From: Burkholderiales bacterium
GTDB lineage: Bacteria > Pseudomonadota > Gammaproteobacteria > Burkholderiales > Burkholderiaceae_C
DNA: 64,000 nucleotides
Direction of reading: 5' to 3'
Assembly: GCA_947453625.1 (NCBI GenBank)
Contig: CANGHK010000004.1
Span: 97,567-161,566, forward strand
Translations under genes and position numbers: made by a program
The notes under the pieces: model-generated
Database searches by the model: none
Told to the model about the DNA's origin: nothing
Seen by the model: only the letters and a program-made list of their open reading frames with translations
Part shown: one piece after another, positions 1-8,593 of the stretch
Layout of the letters: each line of letters opens with the position of its first letter
How positions within the stretch are numbered: position 1 is the stretch's first letter

Positions 1-1557
1 CGACCGGCGCTGGCGCGCGCCGGGGCTTACGCCGCGCGCTCGGCGCTGCTCGGGCTGCCGCTGATGGCCGCGCTGTTCCTGCTGTTCCCGCGCTTCGGCC
101 CACTGTGGGGGCTGCCGCCCGACGGCGCGGGCCGCACCGGCCTGTCGGGATCGCTGCGGCTGGGCGGCGTGGCCGAACTGGCCAACGACGACAGCATTGC
201 CTTCAGCATCCGTTTCGACGGCACCGAGCCGGCCCCCGAGGCACTGTACTTCCGCGGGCCGGTGCTGTCGCGCTTCGACGGCTTGGAGTGGCTGCCCTCG
301 GTCCTTGCGGGCACACGCGGCGCGACGCGGCCTGTCGACCTGCGGGTGTCGGGCCGGCCGCTGCGTTACGAGATGATGATCGAGCCGATACGCCTGGCGC
401 TGCTGCCCCTGCTGGAGGCCACGCCGCCCAGCGCGGACGGCCTGGCCTGGCTGGCCGACTGGACGCCGTGGATGGGCCATGACCTGCAGTGGCACACCGA
501 CCGGCTTGTGGCCGAGCGACTGCGGTTGCGCGCCGAGGCCTGGACGCATTTCGCCCATGGCCAGCACATCGATGGTTCTGAGCTCGAGGCGATGCGCGCG
601 CTGCCCGCCGGCTTCAACCCGCGCACCCTGGCCTGGGCCGCGCGCCTGCGCAGTCGGCTCGGCGACGCCGACGCCCGCACCCTGGCCGACGCGCTGATGG
701 CCTACATCGGCCAGGCCGACTATGTCTACACCCTGCAACCTGGCCGATATGGCCGCGACGCGGTGGACGAGTTCTGGCTAGACCGGCGCGAGGGGTTTTG
801 CGAGCATTTCGCCACCAGCTTCGTAGTGGTGATGCGCGCCATGGGCGTGCCGGCGCGGGTGGTCACCGGCTACCAGGGGGCTGAGCCGGCGGACGCCGAC
901 GGCTTCCGGGTGGTGCGCCAGCGCCACGCCCATGCCTGGGCCGAATACTGGCGCGCCGGTGCCGGCTGGGTGCGCGCCGACCCCACCGCAGCGGTGGCGC
1001 CCGAGCGGGTGCGGGCCAGCCGGCCGCTGCCGCCGCGGCCCGGACTGGTGGCCGGCGCGCTCAACACCATGAGCCCGGCGCTGGCGGCCCAGTTGCGCCG
1101 GACCTGGGAGCTGATGGACCGCCGCTGGAACCAGTGGGTGATGGGCCATTCGCGCAGCCGGCAATTCAATCTGCTGAAAAGCCTGGGCGTGCAGCGCCCT
1201 GACTGGACCGATCTGGCTCGCGCGCTGGCCGGGCTGCTGGCGGCGGGAGCGGCTGGCGGCGCACTGTGGGTCTGGCACGACCGGCGCCGGCAAGACCCCT
1301 GGCAGCGCCTGCACGGCCGGCTGTGCCGCTGCCTGCAGGCCGTCGGTGTGGCGGCACAGCCGCACCAGCCGCCACGCACGCTGGCGGCCCAGGTCAGGGC
1401 GCGCCACGGCGCGGCCGGCGAGGCGCTGGCGCAGTGCCTGGACGCGCTGGACCGCAGTCGCTACGGCCAGGGTGGCACCCGCCTGCCTGCCCGCGGCTGG
1501 TGGACCCGGACCGCACGCGAGGCCGCCCGCCTGCGGGAAGCGGTGGTGCCGGGATAA
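1..1557 (+). CDS. Transglutaminase-like membrane protein (TgpA/DUF3488 type), 5' end cut off by the window
   Basis: The reading frame is open from base 1, so the N-terminus, expected to hold several membrane helices, lies outside the window. 518 residues are visible. A transglutaminase-like core carries the Cys-His-Asp triad: Cys267 in EGFCEHFA, His311 in HAHAWAE and Asp327 in RADPTA. A hydrophobic helix follows at about 406-426, then a cytoplasmic tail of the DUF4129 kind. Members of this family sit in the inner membrane with the catalytic domain in the periplasm; their substrate is mostly unknown. In related genomes it often lies beside a MoxR ATPase and a DUF58 protein, which would be to the left here. 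The next gene starts 8 bases after its stop. Family assignment is firm, function is not. Confidence 0.85.
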   Translation, partial: RPALARAGAYAARSALLGLPLMAALFLLFPRFGPLWGLPPDGAGRTGLSGSLRLGGVAELANDDSIAFSIRFDGTEPAPEALYFRGPVLSRFDGLEWLPSVLAGTRGATRPVDLRVSGRPLRYEMMIEPIRLALLPLLEATPPSADGLAWLADWTPWMGHDLQWHTDRLVAERLRLRAEAWTHFAHGQHIDGSELEAMRALPAGFNPRTLAWAARLRSRLGDADARTLADALMAYIGQADYVYTLQPGRYGRDAVDEFWLDRREGFCEHFATSFVVVMRAMGVPARVVTGYQGAEPADADGFRVVRQRHAHAWAEYWRAGAGWVRADPTAAVAPERVRASRPLPPRPGLVAGALNTMSPALAAQLRRTWELMDRRWNQWVMGHSRSRQFNLLKSLGVQRPDWTDLARALAGLLAAGAAGGALWVWHDRRRQDPWQRLHGRLCRCLQAVGVAAQPHQPPRTLAAQVRARHGAAGEALAQCLDALDRSRYGQGGTRLPARGWWTRTAREAARLREAVVPG

Positions 1558-1565
1558 TCCCGGCC

Positions 1566-2807
1566 ATGCCCTTGCTCCGATCTCCGACCGCGCGCCGCGC
1601 GGCCTCAAGCCGGCCGCTGCCCCTGACGAGGCGGGGACTGGCGCTGGTCGTCGCGCTGATCGCCGCGCTGGCCGTCACGCCGGACCGGCTGCGCGCGGCC
1701 GAGCAGCCGGCACCCCTGGCCCAAGCCGGGCCGCACACCGGAAAGCCCGCCGGCAAGCACGCTGGCAAGTCGCACCGCGGCAAGAAACCGGCGTCCGGCA
1801 GGCGCCAGACGCCGGTGCGCGACGACCAGGAAGCCGACCCGGTGATCTATGGCCAGCGCACCGACGCGATGGCGCTGGCCGACCTGCTGGCCGAGCGCCA
1901 TGGCCTGGACCCGGCCTGGGCCAGAGCCCAGCTGGCGCAGGCCCGCTACCTGCCGTCGGTAGCCCGCCTGATCATGCCGCCGCCGGCGGGCAAGGCCAAG
2001 AACTGGGCCGCCTACCGCGCCCGCTTCATCGAACCCGAGCGGCTGCGCGCCGGCGCCGCCTTCTGGGACGCCAACGCCGCCTGGCTGGACGCCGCCGAGC
2101 AGCGCTGGGGCGTGCCGGCGGCCATCGTGGTGGGCATCCTCGGCGTCGAGACCTTCTACGGCCGGGTCACCGGCAACACCCGGGTGCTGGACGCGCTGGC
2201 CACGCTGAGCCTGGACTTCCCCACCGGCCGCTCCGACCGCAGCGCCTTCTTCCGCGACGAACTGGGCCAGTTCCTGCGGCTGGCGCAGACCGAGCAATGG
2301 GTGACGACCGCGGTCAAGGGTTCGTTTGCCGGGGCCATGGGCCTGGGCCAGTTCATGCCCGGCAGCATCAACCGTTTCGCGCTGGATTTCGACGGCGATG
2401 GCCATGTCGACATGAGCGGCCAAGCGAACGGTTCACCCGCCGACGTGATCGGCAGCGTGGCGCATTACCTGGCCGAGCATGGCTGGCAGCGCGGCCAGCC
2501 CACCCATTTCGCCGTCAAGCCGCCGGTCGACAGCGCTGCGCGCGCCATGCTGCTGGTGCCCGACATCCTACCCAGTTTCACGCCGACGCAGATGGCCGAC
2601 CAGGGCGCGCTGCTGGGCGAGGCGGCGCTGGCGCACCCGGGTCTGCTGGCACTGGTCGAGTTGCAGAATGGCGACGCTGCGCCCAGCTTCGTGGCCGGCA
2701 GCGCGAACTTCTACGCCGTGACGCGCTACAACCACTCGAGCTATTACGCCTTGGCGGTGATCGAACTGGGGCAGGCGGTGGCGGCGCTGCGGACTGCGCC
2801 GCGCTGA
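1566..2807 (+). CDS. mltB: Lytic murein transglycosylase B
   Basis: 413 residues. It cleaves the MurNAc-GlcNAc bond of peptidoglycan to give 1,6-anhydro-muropeptides. A hydrophobic segment at about 22-38 looks like a signal peptide or anchor and no clear lipobox is seen, so it may be a soluble periplasmic form. A Lys/Gly/His-rich linker follows, then the SLT_2 catalytic domain. The catalytic glutamate is Glu195 in GVETFYG, followed by the conserved ATLSLDFP and GAMGLGQFMPGS blocks. The ATG at 1566 is chosen because the frame upstream is the antiparallel-composition overlap of the previous gene. A GATAAT hexamer lies 7 nt before it at 1553-1558, overlapping the stop of the preceding gene, and no Shine-Dalgarno sequence is seen. 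Confidence 0.9.
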   Translation: MPLLRSPTARRAASSRPLPLTRRGLALVVALIAALAVTPDRLRAAEQPAPLAQAGPHTGKPAGKHAGKSHRGKKPASGRRQTPVRDDQEADPVIYGQRTDAMALADLLAERHGLDPAWARAQLAQARYLPSVARLIMPPPAGKAKNWAAYRARFIEPERLRAGAAFWDANAAWLDAAEQRWGVPAAIVVGILGVETFYGRVTGNTRVLDALATLSLDFPTGRSDRSAFFRDELGQFLRLAQTEQWVTTAVKGSFAGAMGLGQFMPGSINRFALDFDGDGHVDMSGQANGSPADVIGSVAHYLAEHGWQRGQPTHFAVKPPVDSAARAMLLVPDILPSFTPTQMADQGALLGEAALAHPGLLALVELQNGDAAPSFVAGSANFYAVTRYNHSSYYALAVIELGQAVAALRTAPR

Positions 2808-2860
2808 GCCCGGCCACCGAGCCCGGCCACTGAACCAGCGCTCGATGCGGCCCCGCCCGG

Positions 2861-3202
2861 TCAGGGTTTGCCGCTGATCTGCTGGTTGATCTCGACCAGC
2901 TTGTCGTTGTAGTCCTTGATCGCCTGCTGGCAGGCCTGGAGCACGCCAGTCAGATAGCGGTCATGCCGGGCACAGGCTCGCAAGGCGTTGCGGTCGTCGA
3001 TGCCGATGGCGATCAGGTCGGCATAGCTGATGCCGTCAGCCACCACGCGCGGCTCGTCGCAGCGCCGGGCCAGCGCCTCGGTCGGCAGCGGACAGTCGAC
3101 AGGCTGGACGACCACCGGCAGCGTCGGCGCGCAGCCGACCAGCAGGCCGGCGAGCAGCAGCGGCAGCAGGGCGGCCGGCCGCCGAAACGTCAAGGGGATC
3201 AT
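2861..3202 (-). CDS. Small outer-membrane lipoprotein, Rz1/o-spanin-like
   Basis: 113 residues starting at the ATG that overlaps the stop of the upstream coiled-coil gene (ATGA). It has a lipoprotein signal peptide with lipobox LVGC, lipidated Cys24. The mature part is about 90 residues, with a Pro/Val-rich beginning, a middle with a YADL motif and a C-terminal helix with two cysteines. Together with its partner it looks like the Rz/Rz1 spanin pair that phages use to fuse inner and outer membranes. No lysin, holin or other phage gene is nearby, so a domesticated spanin or an unrelated envelope-bridging pair are both possible. Identity as a lipoprotein is good, the spanin role is inference. 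Confidence 0.65.
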   Translation of the reverse strand: MIPLTFRRPAALLPLLLAGLLVGCAPTLPVVVQPVDCPLPTEALARRCDEPRVVADGISYADLIAIGIDDRNALRACARHDRYLTGVLQACQQAIKDYNDKLVEINQQISGKP

Positions 3203-3708
3203 GGCGGGCTCCCGACACGCAACGGGGCCAGCAACTCGGCGGGCACCTGGACCTTGGAACATTCGAGCCCGGCGATCAGCGTCTGCTGGTCGGCCACCTG
3301 CTGCTGCAGACGGGTGATCTCGGCCTGCAGGCGCAGCCGCTCCTCGGGGCTGACGCTGGCACTGCTGGCGGCCTGGCGCAGCGCGGCGATCTGCGATTGC
3401 GCGCCACCGCGGGTGCGAACCAGATCGGCAATGCGCTGGTCGCGGTTGGCCAGCGCGGCGCTCAACTCTGCCTGGGCGCTGGCGTGATCGTCGGCCAGCT
3501 TCTTGCTGTCCCGCTCGAAATCGGCCGTCATGCTGGCGATGCGCTGGTTCAAGGCCTTGACCGCCTTGTCATGCTCGGTCTGTGCCTGTTCGCCCAAGTC
3601 CTTGGCCTTGGCCAAGGCCTGCCGCGCATCGCGCCCGGACCAGGAGCCGACCGTCCAGCCGGTGACGCCGGCCAGCACCATCACGACCAGCAACAGCAGT
3701 TTTCCCAT
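3199..3708 (-). CDS. Membrane-anchored coiled-coil protein, Rz/i-spanin-like
   Basis: 169 residues. The ATG at 3708 has a purine-rich GGGGGGCGAGGG stretch upstream; the open frame extends further, but the extension lacks features. One N-terminal transmembrane helix (about 4-20, KLLLLVVMVLAGV) is followed by a long charged helix, about 30-150, rich in Ala, Gln, Lys and Glu with heptad character, then a short Pro-containing tail. This is the architecture of an inner-membrane spanin (Rz). Its TGA overlaps the ATG of the lipoprotein gene by four bases, so the two are translationally coupled. No helicase, SMC or other recognisable domain is present. It could also be a generic DUF2514-like phage remnant. 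Confidence 0.6.
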   Translation of the reverse strand: MGKLLLLVVMVLAGVTGWTVGSWSGRDARQALAKAKDLGEQAQTEHDKAVKALNQRIASMTADFERDSKKLADDHASAQAELSAALANRDQRIADLVRTRGGAQSQIAALRQAASSASVSPEERLRLQAEITRLQQQVADQQTLIAGLECSKVQVPAELLAPLRVGSPP

Positions 3709-3810
3709 GCCCTCGCCCCCCGCTTGCTTTGCGGACCATGCTGGCACGAAAAACGCACTGCGCCTAGGCGCTCCGGCGCGGCACCCCCCCAAGTCGGGCG
3801 GGGGCAGACC

Positions 3811-4425
3811 TTACCTGGACAGTGCCAGCCGCAGCCCGAAACCCAGCAGCAGGGTGCCGGCCGCCCGATTCAACCAGCGCACCAGGCGCGGGTTGGCGCG
3901 CAGCCGGTCGGCAAAATGGCGCGTCAACGCCACCACCAGCGCGCCATACAGAAAGGTCAGCACAGCGATGGTGGTGGCCATGAAACCGAAGGTGGCCAGG
4001 CCCTGGTGGCGCGCCGGATCGACGAACAGCGGGAAGAAGGCCATGTAGAAGACGATGGCCTTGGGGTTGAGCAGCGTGATCGCCAGCGCTTGCCGGAAAT
4101 ACTGCCCGGCGCGGATGTGCAGCACCGGCGCGTCACCCGGCTTGGCGACGATCATGCGCCAGCCCAGCCAGGCCAGGTAGCCCGCGCCCAGCCACTGCAC
4201 CCCGGCAAACAACATCGGCGAGGCCGCCAGCAGCGCGGCCACGCCGGCCACGGCCAGCCACATCAGCACCTGGTCGCCGGCGATCACGCCCAGCGTGGCA
4301 GCCAGCCCGCCCACCACGCCGCCTTTGCCGGTGGAGGTGATCAGCGCCAGGTTGCCCGGCCCGGGGATGGCCAGGAAGACAATCACCGCCACCACGAAGG
4401 CGCCGTAATCCGAAACACCGAACAT
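3811..4425 (-). CDS. LysE/RhtB family amino-acid exporter
   Basis: 204 residues with about six transmembrane helices. It shows the family signature near the N-terminus (PGPGNLALI) and the NPKA motif after the central helix pair. Family members export amino acids such as lysine, homoserine, threonine or cysteine across the inner membrane by proton antiport; the substrate cannot be told here. The ATG at 4425 is preferred over the GTG at 4434 because a CAGGAG ribosome-binding sequence lies 8 nt before the ATG and only 2 nt before the GTG. It is divergent from arfB, with a short intergenic region of about 40 bases. Confidence 0.85.
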   Translation of the reverse strand: MFGVSDYGAFVVAVIVFLAIPGPGNLALITSTGKGGVVGGLAATLGVIAGDQVLMWLAVAGVAALLAASPMLFAGVQWLGAGYLAWLGWRMIVAKPGDAPVLHIRAGQYFRQALAITLLNPKAIVFYMAFFPLFVDPARHQGLATFGFMATTIAVLTFLYGALVVALTRHFADRLRANPRLVRWLNRAAGTLLLGFGLRLALSR

Positions 4426-4464
4426 GCCCAACACTCCTGAAATCCAACATTACCGAGAGGGCCG

Positions 4465-4890
4465 ATGATGCCAGTGCCCGCTGGCCTGACCGGACACCCG
4501 CGCGAGGACGAGATCGAGTTCAGCGCCATCCGCGCGCAGGGCGCTGGCGGCCAGAACGTCAACAAGGTCAGCAATGCCGTCCACCTGCGCTACGCCGTCG
4601 CCGCGTCAAGCCTGCCCGACGCGGTGAAGGCCAGGCTGCTGGCCTGGCGCGACCAGCGCATCAGCGGCGACGGCGTGGTGGTGATCAAGGCGCAGGACCA
4701 CCGCAGCCTGGAGCGCAATCGCCAGGACGCAGTGGACCGGCTGCGCGAACTGATCCTGGAAGCCGCGCATGTGCCCAAGGTCAGGCGCGCCACACGACCC
4801 ACCAAGGGCTCGCAGCGCCGGCGGGTCGAGGGCAAGGTCAGCCGCGGCCAGATCAAGGCGCTGCGCGGCAAGGTGGGCGGCGGCGACTGA
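4465..4890 (+). CDS. arfB: Peptidyl-tRNA hydrolase ArfB (ribosome rescue)
   Basis: 141 residues, close to the usual length of YaeJ/ArfB. A release-factor-like domain carries the catalytic GGQ at residues 28-30 (GAGGQNVNKVS). After it comes a basic C-terminal tail (about 105-141, rich in Lys and Arg), which in this family enters the empty mRNA channel of stalled ribosomes. It hydrolyses peptidyl-tRNA on non-stop ribosomes without needing a stop codon. The absence of the codon-recognition domains of RF1/RF2 separates it from prfA and prfB. Two adjacent ATG codons (4465, 4468) follow a GAGAGGG sequence, so the exact start is uncertain by one residue. Confidence 0.92.
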   Translation: MMPVPAGLTGHPREDEIEFSAIRAQGAGGQNVNKVSNAVHLRYAVAASSLPDAVKARLLAWRDQRISGDGVVVIKAQDHRSLERNRQDAVDRLRELILEAAHVPKVRRATRPTKGSQRRRVEGKVSRGQIKALRGKVGGGD

Positions 4891-4921
4891 GTCGGACGCC
4901 AGGGCCTGGCTCAGTCCGCGC

Positions 4922-5725
4922 TCAGCCCGCAGGCTGCCAGGGCCGAACCATGCGCAACCACTTGCGCGCCGGCAGGTCGAAGCGGGCCTCGATCGCCTCG
5001 GCGCGGGCGGTCAGCGTCTCGCGGTCGGGCACGGCCACACCGCGCGCGGCCACCAGCACGGTATTGCCTTCTTTGGTCGGCACCAGTTGCCAGACCTGGT
5101 CGGCGCCGAACACCGCGGCGATGCGCGCGGCGCTGCGCTCGAAACTGGCGTCGCGGCCGAACAGGTTGACCGTCATCAGCCCGCCCGGCGCCAGCACGCC
5201 GTGGCAGGCGGCGTAGAAGGCGTCGTCGTCGAGCACCGGCGCGGCGGCGTCATGGTCGTAGAGGTCGACGCACAGCGCGTCCACCGTCTGCAGCTGCTCG
5301 TCGCGCTGCACCCAGCGGCCGGCATCGTCCTCGATCACCCGCAGGCGCTCGTCGTCGTTGGGCAGGTGGAACCAGATCCGGCAAGCCGTCACCACCGTCG
5401 GGTTGATCTCGACGACGGTGGTGTGCCAGCGCAGCGCCTGGTGTGTGAAGCGGGTGATCGCGCCCGCGCCCAGGCCGAGTTGCAGCGCGCGGCGCGCCTC
5501 GGGGCCGGCAGCGGGAAACTCGCCCAGCGACTCGGTCGGCAGCCACAGCAGCCAGACCATCATGCGCTGGATGTATTCGAGTTCGAGCTGGCGCGGCTTG
5601 CGGATGCGCATCGCGCCCTGCACCCAGTCGCTGCCCAGGTGCAGGTAGCGAACGCCGTCGAACTCGCTGATCGTCGCCCCCGCCAGGGTGGTTTGTTGCC
5701 GTTGCTTGGTTGTGGGCTTGCTCAT
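4922..5725 (-). CDS. Spermidine synthase-like methyltransferase-fold protein
   Basis: 267 residues. The Rossmann fold of the spermidine synthase/SAM-methyltransferase superfamily is visible: a glycine-rich GLGAGAITRF loop, then the acidic VVEINP strand end, and DALCVDLYDHD around the catalytic region. Burkholderiales proteins of this type are usually annotated spermidine synthase, but a true polyamine role is not shown by the sequence. The start ATG overlaps the stop of the DNA glycosylase gene (ATGA), so it is the third gene of an overlapping tatD-glycosylase-this operon. It might act on another small molecule. Confidence 0.75.
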   Translation of the reverse strand: MSKPTTKQRQQTTLAGATISEFDGVRYLHLGSDWVQGAMRIRKPRQLELEYIQRMMVWLLWLPTESLGEFPAAGPEARRALQLGLGAGAITRFTHQALRWHTTVVEINPTVVTACRIWFHLPNDDERLRVIEDDAGRWVQRDEQLQTVDALCVDLYDHDAAAPVLDDDAFYAACHGVLAPGGLMTVNLFGRDASFERSAARIAAVFGADQVWQLVPTKEGNTVLVAARGVAVPDRETLTARAEAIEARFDLPARKWLRMVRPWQPAG

Positions 5726-6267
5726 GGGGTGGGCATCATGCCCTGCGCGGCGAAGACCTCGGCCCAGACCGCGCGTTTGCGCTCGAACGACCAGCTCGCG
5801 TGGGCCGGGCTGGTCGACGGCAAGCGGTAGACCGGCAGGCCCAGCGCCCGCGTCAGGCCCATCGTCCGCGCCGATTCGCCGCCGTTGTGGGCCACCGCCG
5901 CCAGCCGCGGCAGCGTGGCGACCAGCGCAGCCAGCGGGTTCAGCTCGGCCTCGGTGATCGCGGCGTCCAGGCTGCCGGGGCGACGGCAGCGGGCGTAGAC
6001 ATCCCAGATCCCCAGGCCGCGGTCGCGCACCTGCTCCAGCCGCTGCGCGTAGGGCATGGCCCGCAGGTCGACGCCCCACAACGCCGACAACATCGGCCAG
6101 AACTGGTTGCGCGGATGGGCGTAATACTGCTGCGCGGCCAGCGAGGCCACGCTGGGGAAGCTGCCCAGCAGCAGCAGCCGGGTGCCCGGCCCCACCACCG
6201 GGGCCAGGCCTTGCAGCAAGGCGTCGGGGGCGGTGGGCGCAATCGGCGCAGCGGGCGAGGGACTCAC
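5722..6267 (-). CDS. DNA-deoxyinosine (hypoxanthine) glycosylase, uracil-DNA glycosylase superfamily
   Basis: 181 residues from a GTG that overlaps the tatD stop (GTGA). The N-terminal motif GSFPSVASL followed by YYAHPRNQFWP matches the active-site region of the family 6 hypoxanthine-DNA glycosylases of the UDG superfamily. The C-terminal STSPAHASW loop corresponds to the DNA-intercalating motif. The expected job is excision of deaminated bases such as hypoxanthine from DNA. A longer upstream open frame exists but consists of antisense-like Arg/Ala-rich sequence inside tatD. It is co-transcribed with tatD, another nuclease-like gene, and a spermidine-synthase-like gene. Confidence 0.8.
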   Translation of the reverse strand: MSPSPAAPIAPTAPDALLQGLAPVVGPGTRLLLLGSFPSVASLAAQQYYAHPRNQFWPMLSALWGVDLRAMPYAQRLEQVRDRGLGIWDVYARCRRPGSLDAAITEAELNPLAALVATLPRLAAVAHNGGESARTMGLTRALGLPVYRLPSTSPAHASWSFERKRAVWAEVFAAQGMMPTP

Positions 6268-7121
6268 GGCGCTTGCGCCCCTGGCGGCGGCAGCGCGGCG
6301 TCGGCGGCCACCAGCGCCGCCAACCGGGGCAAGGCGCTCAGCGCATTGGCGCGGGTGACGGCAGCGGTCTGGTCCAGCGTCCAGCCGCGCAGCGCTGCCA
6401 GGCTGGCCGCGATGCGCGGCAGTTCGGCCGGCTCGTTGCGGTGGGTCAGTCCGGCAGCGCGGTCGGCGGCGCTGCGGTACAGCCACTGCGGCGGGATGTC
6501 GGGGGCGTCGGTCTCGAGCACCAGCGCGCTGGCCGGCAACTCGGCCGCCAATTTGCGGATCTGCAGCGCGCGCTCGAAGGTCAGCGTGCCGCCAAAGCCC
6601 AACCTGAATCCCAGCCCGGTGAAAAGGTCGGCCTGGACCCGGCTGCCGTTGAACGCATGGGCGATGCCGCCGGCCACGACTATGCGGCGCAGCCCCTGCA
6701 GCAAGGCATCTGCCGAGCGCCGCACATGCAGGATCACCGGCAGGCCGGCGTCGCGCGCCAGCTTGAGCTGCGCGGTGTAGAAACGCGCTTGCCGCGCCAG
6801 GTCCAGCCCGGGCACGAAATGATCGAGGCCGATCTCGCCCACCGCCACCAGGCGCGGGTCGCCGCGGTGGCGGTGCAGCTCGTCGGCCAGGCGGTCGAGG
6901 TCGGCGTCGGCCGAGCGGTCGACGAACAGCGGATGGATGCCCAACGCGTAGGCCAGGCCCTGCTGATGCGCCAACGCCCGCACCGCGTCGAAATGCCCGG
7001 CCAGCACCGCCGGCAGCACCAGCATCGCCACGCCGGCAGCCCGGGCGCGGGCCAGCACGGCGGCGCGGTCGGCGTCGAACTCGGGGGCGTCGAGGTGGCA
7101 GTGGGTGTCTATCCAGGTCAC
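6264..7121 (-). CDS. TatD family metal-dependent hydrolase (deoxyribonuclease-like)
   Basis: 285 residues. It begins with the metal-binding signature DTHCHLD of the TatD/amidohydrolase TIM barrel. Further conserved pieces are GEIGLDHF, the HVRRSAD region, HAFNGS and ETDAPDIPP. Family members are Mg/Mn-dependent 3'-5' exonucleases or hydrolases. The start is a GTG at 7121. There is no clear Shine-Dalgarno sequence, but a CATCAT hexamer lies six bases upstream, as if the message were leaderless. It is the first gene of an overlapping three-gene operon. Confidence 0.88.
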   Translation of the reverse strand: MTWIDTHCHLDAPEFDADRAAVLARARAAGVAMLVLPAVLAGHFDAVRALAHQQGLAYALGIHPLFVDRSADADLDRLADELHRHRGDPRLVAVGEIGLDHFVPGLDLARQARFYTAQLKLARDAGLPVILHVRRSADALLQGLRRIVVAGGIAHAFNGSRVQADLFTGLGFRLGFGGTLTFERALQIRKLAAELPASALVLETDAPDIPPQWLYRSAADRAAGLTHRNEPAELPRIAASLAALRGWTLDQTAAVTRANALSALPRLAALVAADAALPPPGAQAP

Positions 7122-7150
7122 GCCCGCATGATGCCCGCTGGGCCGCCGGT

Positions 7151-8446
7151 TCAGAGCAGTTGCAGCCGCCGCGCCTGTGCGCTCAGCTCGGCGCGGAAAT
7201 CCGGGTGCGCGATGGCGATCAATGCCTGCGCCCGCTGCTTGGCGGACTTGCCACGCAACTGCGCGACGCCGAACTCGGTGACGACATGGTTGACGTCGTT
7301 CTTGCTGGTGCTGACATGGGTGCCGGGCGAGAGCACCGGCACGATGCGCGACAGGGTGTCATTCTTGGCCGTGGACGGCAGCACGATGAAGGCCTTGCCG
7401 CCGCGCGAGCGGTTGGCCGCGCGCACGAAATCGCCCTGCCCGCCAGTGCCCGAGAACGGCACCGAGCCCAGGCTCTCCGAGCCGCACTGGCCCAGCAAGT
7501 CGATCTGCAGCGTGGCGTTGATCGCCACCAGGTTGTCGTTGCGCCCGGCCAGCGCCGGGTCGTTGGTGAAGTCCACCGGATGCATCTCCAGCGCCGGGTT
7601 GCGGTCGAGGAAGCGGTAGAGCTTGTTGGACCCCAGCGCGAAGGTGGCCACCATCTTGCCGGGCAGGTAGTTCTTGCGCCGGTTGGTGACGGCACCGCAC
7701 TCGACCAGCGACAGGATGCCGTCGCCGATCATCTCGGTGTGTATGCCCAGGTCATGCTTGTGGGTGAGCTGCATCACCACCGCGTCGGGGATGCCGCCGT
7801 AGCCGATCTGCAGCGTGGCGCCGTCGTCAATCAAATCGGCCACATATTTGCCGATGGCCTGCTGCACCGGGCCTATCCTGGGCAGCCCGACCTCGAGCAC
7901 CGGCTCGCTGCTCTCGACCAGCGCGCTGACCTGCGAGACATGCACATGGCAGTTGCCACCGGCGAACGGCACGTTGGGGTTGACCTCGAGCACCACCGCG
8001 CGGGCGCGGGCGATCGCTGCCATCGTGTAGTCGGCCGCCAGGCTGAGCGCGAAGTAGCCATGGGCGTCCATGGGTGAGGCCAGGCTGACGACGACGTCGG
8101 CGGGGATCTGGCCGCGGTCGATCTGGCCCGGAATCTCGGAAAAGTGGTTCGGCAGGAAGTCGATCCAGCCGGCCTGGCCGCCGGCCCGGGTGGCCGCGCC
8201 GTAGAAGAACGCGACATGGCGCACATGCTCGACGGTGGACGGGTCGAGATAGTCGTATTTGCGCATCGCCAGGATCTGCGCCACCTTGACGTCGCGGAAG
8301 CTGCGGCGCTGCTCCGACAGTGCGGTCAGCAGCGCCGGCGGCTCACCCACGCCGGTGGGCACGATGATGAAATCGCCATCACGCAGCAGGCGCAAGGCCT
8401 CGTCGGCACTGCACTTCTTCTGGGCATACAGATCGCGGTGGGTCAT
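7151..8446 (-). CDS. Acetyl-CoA hydrolase / CoA-transferase family protein (4-hydroxybutyrate or succinyl-CoA:acetate type)
   Basis: 431 residues. The ATG at 8446 has AGGAA six bases upstream. Two CoA-transferase halves of the Cat1/AbfT type are seen. Motifs include the early GEPPALLTAL region, the GGIPDAVV glycine-rich loop, HTEMIGDG with the glutamate expected to form the CoA thioester, and GTGGQGDFVRAA near the C-terminus. It moves CoA between short-chain acyl-CoAs and a free acid; the exact acid pair cannot be read from the sequence. It stands alone, about 30 bases from the next gene on the same strand. Confidence 0.85.
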   Translation of the reverse strand: MTHRDLYAQKKCSADEALRLLRDGDFIIVPTGVGEPPALLTALSEQRRSFRDVKVAQILAMRKYDYLDPSTVEHVRHVAFFYGAATRAGGQAGWIDFLPNHFSEIPGQIDRGQIPADVVVSLASPMDAHGYFALSLAADYTMAAIARARAVVLEVNPNVPFAGGNCHVHVSQVSALVESSEPVLEVGLPRIGPVQQAIGKYVADLIDDGATLQIGYGGIPDAVVMQLTHKHDLGIHTEMIGDGILSLVECGAVTNRRKNYLPGKMVATFALGSNKLYRFLDRNPALEMHPVDFTNDPALAGRNDNLVAINATLQIDLLGQCGSESLGSVPFSGTGGQGDFVRAANRSRGGKAFIVLPSTAKNDTLSRIVPVLSPGTHVSTSKNDVNHVVTEFGVAQLRGKSAKQRAQALIAIAHPDFRAELSAQARRLQLL

Positions 8447-8593
8447 GCGGGGTTCCTGGTGCGGGGGGCTGCCGGCCGGTCCGGCGGATGGGGCGCCATG
8501 GTAGCGTCGGGCTTGGGCGCCACGGAGGGATGGGCCGGTCCGACGCAAGGAAAGACGCGACAAGACCCGCGCCTTGGGGTGAAATGCCAGCCC

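Noticed and set aside
2861..3708. A full prophage around the spanin-like pair
   Set aside because: Flanking genes (mltB, LysE exporter, arfB) are ordinary chromosomal genes, and no structural, integrase or lysozyme phage genes are present.
8144..8593. Plus-strand frame running into the VOC gene from inside the CoA-transferase gene
   Set aside because: This part is antisense to the CoA-transferase; family sequence begins only at the ATG at 8594.
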